62,000 nt of DNA from positions 1 to 62,000 of the forward strand of contig MNCI01002803.1 of the NCBI GenBank assembly GCA_015680685.1, read 5' to 3'. This document shows positions 59,547 to 62,000 of this stretch, piece by piece. The notes below the pieces were generated by a model. That model did no database searches and had not been told where the DNA came from. It saw only the letters and a list, made by a program, of their open reading frames with translations. A program made the position numbers and the translations under genes. Numbering within the stretch: the stretch's first letter is position 1; each line of letters opens with the position of its first letter. The DNA is from Gnetum montanum (Eukaryota > Streptophyta > Gnetopsida > Gnetales > Gnetaceae).

Positions 59547-62000
59547 CTTTACTTAAACCAATGATAATGACATAATGAAGCATAAATATCTAATTTAATG
59601 AAGACTTAACCTACTAAACATGAACTAAGAATAATAGGGAAATAATAAAATTATAAAGGTTTTTATGCTAAAAATGACTAAGTGTTTATAGCTGAAAAAA
59701 TGACTAAGTATAAAATGTTGAAAAATTAACCAAGTATGGAATGCACTATAAGTGATAGAATAAATTCTAAGTATAAAGTGTGGATAAAAGAGTATAAAAT
59801 ATTAAATATGTGATGCTATAATATATAGAGAAGGATGTAGGTTCCCTTCTCAAATAACAAAAATCCTTTATTGATGAAAATGAAATTGTTTGTCTCCTAA
59901 GAAGGCTAGAACTACAAGTATTGATAAAAATGTAAGTATGGAAAAACTAATAAGAAGATGTTAATAAGAAAGAAAAATATGAATTCAAACCTCTTAAGGG
60001 TTGGTATGTGGATGAAGAAGTTTTAGAAGTAATCCAAAATCAATTCCAAACTAAAAAATTTTTAACTCTAGAAATTGACATTGATGCTAAAAAATTCTAT
60101 CTCTAGGACATAACACTAATGCTACCTTAGCATTAGTGGTAGAGCTATCAAAGTGCTGCAAGGGTCGTGTAGTGTATGAGAGATGTTGAGTGATCTGTTG
60201 AAGATGCTCTTGATCTCTAGAAATCTTGACAAGTGCTTTAGATCTCAAGAAACTAGCCTTGAATTTAAAATTTGAGCTGATATTTATAGGCCTAGGATTG
60301 CCAAATCTAACTTTGGAATTAAGTGAAGTGTACTTGAAGTTCATGTAAAGTTTGAATTAGATAGCTTGACCTTAGGACTTGATTTATATATGTCCCACTA
60401 AAGGTGACATTGATGTCATGTTAGCGTTGGTGTGACTAACAATTAGAAAAATTTTATCATTTAAGAAAAAATTTATCATTTATCCAAGTGCTAGTCTAAG
60501 CCTTTCAAGGCCCCATTTTAACACCTAAACTTATATCAAATAATGTTAAGATAATGCTAAGGAGCTTGTAAGGCCAAGGAATGATTTCAACTATTGAAGA
60601 TGAAGGTTAAGGATCACATTTTATAGTCATCAAGAATGCTGACATTGACATTGGCATTAGTGTTAGCATCAACATCAACTAGGTACTTTAAATAATTTGC
60701 AACATTTTATTGAACTAACTTCTCATGTTTTTGGGATGCCCAAATCAAAGTCAAAATGAGCCATGATGATGTTTTCATAACCTAGAAGAGCTTGTAAAAT
60801 AAGGAAATGCTATAGATTATTAATATTGGTGACTTAAAAGTATGATGACATCAGAGTTAGCATCAACTATAAGAGATAGAAAAATTTCAAGTCTCAACAA
60901 TTAAGACTATCCTTAAACTTGCCAAAAATACCATTTGAAGTGCCTAAACCAATGTAGACTAGTCATTAGAGAGCATGGGAAGATAAGATGTGTGTGAAAA
61001 TGTAGGTAAGATAAGCCCTAGGGGTGTTGGGAATCATTTTGCAACTTCTAAAACTAAAATCATCATCAAGGTTAGCACCAGACCTAAAAGAATTTTGGTC
61101 CTAGGATCCTAGGGTTTAATTGCACCAATTTGAAGCTTGTGATGCCATGAGTGCCTTAGATGAATCATTTGGGATCCTATGGGATTAAATTAAAGGCTAA
61201 AATGTATTTTTGATGTAACTTACATAGACAGGATGGTCCTAAGCTATAGCTGATGTGACATTAGTGGTTAAGGGAAAAGGTTGACATGGAATTCACATTA
61301 CCTCCAATACTTAGAAAAATTTTAGTCATTAAACTTTTCCAAGGTCATAAAAAATGAAGCTCATAAGCTAGGTTATAAACCCAAATGATCCTAAAAGGCC
61401 TCTGAGTTTTGGGAATGTATCCAATGATGCTATATTTTGAGAGTATGATGCTCAAACTTGTGTGTGATAATGTGTAAACCACACTTACCCATGATCACTC
61501 ACAAACTAAAAAAATGAATGTAACATTGCCTCCTCTTAATGCATGTTACTAAGGTGTCAAAGAAGGATTCATCAAGAAGATAATGGATGGATGAATTGAA
61601 GTACCTATAAGAGAAAAGTGACAAGGAAGAGATTGAAGAAGAAAATAAAGCTAGGATACCACCTATACAAGAACCATGAGGATAGTGCAATGTCACAAAA
61701 GAATCACATGGCTAGGTCCTATGCACAATATTTCCAAAGGCATGCTATTGATAATTTTCACATCCTATTTCACTTATACTCTCAACACATCCTTACTAGA
61801 ATTGAATTGAATTGTTCAATTCTTATCATTTAATTTTCATTAATGTGTTGATGAGAGGAAGTATAAAGAGATATAAAAGGAAAGTTAGAGGATGAATGGA
61901 GAAATATGAGAGAGAGAAAGAGGATGAAATGTAGAGCTATAAAATGAGAAAACAATAAAACTAGAGGAGAAATGAGGAACATCGTGTATACATCAAGATA
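59547..62000. other. Unannotated AT-rich sequence
   Basis: No gene, LTR or RNA gene was recognised. Repeated AGCATCAACATCAAC/ATTGACATTGGCATTAG wording occurs at 60110-60150, 60640-60680 and 60850-60870, suggesting old repeats. Purine-rich GAGAGA stretches lie near 61840-61970. Confidence 0.4.

Noticed and set aside
1-62000. tRNA, rRNA or other structured RNA genes
   Set aside because: No cloverleaf with A/B boxes or rRNA-like stretch was recognised by reading. A tRNAscan/Infernal run was not possible.

Overview
The window is plant nuclear DNA. It holds one recognisable host gene in about 58 kb of old, nested LTR retrotransposons and AT-rich sequence. The retroelements are plant-type Ty3/gypsy (non-chromovirus, Tat/Athila-like motifs), and the gene is a plant LRR receptor-like protein. 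Long LTRs, deep nesting, strong C-to-T decay and low gene density suggest a large seed-plant genome, perhaps a gymnosperm; that last step is inference. Ambiguous bases and a 13-N gap suggest a draft clone assembly.

Layout. 1-166: end of a minus-strand LTR. 167-13821: element 1, a plus-strand Ty3/gypsy element (protease, RT, RNase H, integrase, 3' LTR), split inside pol by element 2 (2568-9647). Element 2 is a related element with both LTRs, gag and protease but no RT, RNase H or integrase. 13822-19042: low-copy sequence with decayed promoter-like repeats, an RT fragment on the minus strand (about 16890-17340) and a chimeric LTR remnant. 19106-22420: the intronless LRR receptor-like protein gene with its own TATA box. 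22421-25888: non-coding, with a 47-bp minisatellite and a TATG microsatellite, then the tail of a plus-strand element of the 2-kb-LTR family.

25889-44257 holds a direct array: three copies of a ~3.2-kb segment (H1-H3) separated by two composite junctions, each made of two partial LTRs of one family joined in opposite orientation. The simplest reading is amplification of one segment lying between two oppositely oriented insertions. 42265-55451 is element E, a minus-strand Tat-like element with ~2.0-kb LTRs and a perfect 5-bp target duplication. Its plant/archaeal-type RNase H lies between protease and RT, an unexpected position. A solo LTR (52567-53669) sits inside its 5' LTR.

55670-59546 is element D, the gag and 5' LTR of a minus-strand relative of elements 1 and 2, interrupted by another solo LTR (57139-58137). 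The rest is unannotated AT-rich DNA.

No retroelement here looks fully competent. Stops and lost catalytic residues are mostly C-to-T or G-to-A changes, as expected for long-methylated DNA. The most interesting points are the inverted-LTR array, the RNase H position in element E, the exchanged palindrome-rich U3 blocks in related LTRs, the recent 219-bp LRR duplication, and a probable inverted contig at 45829-46251.
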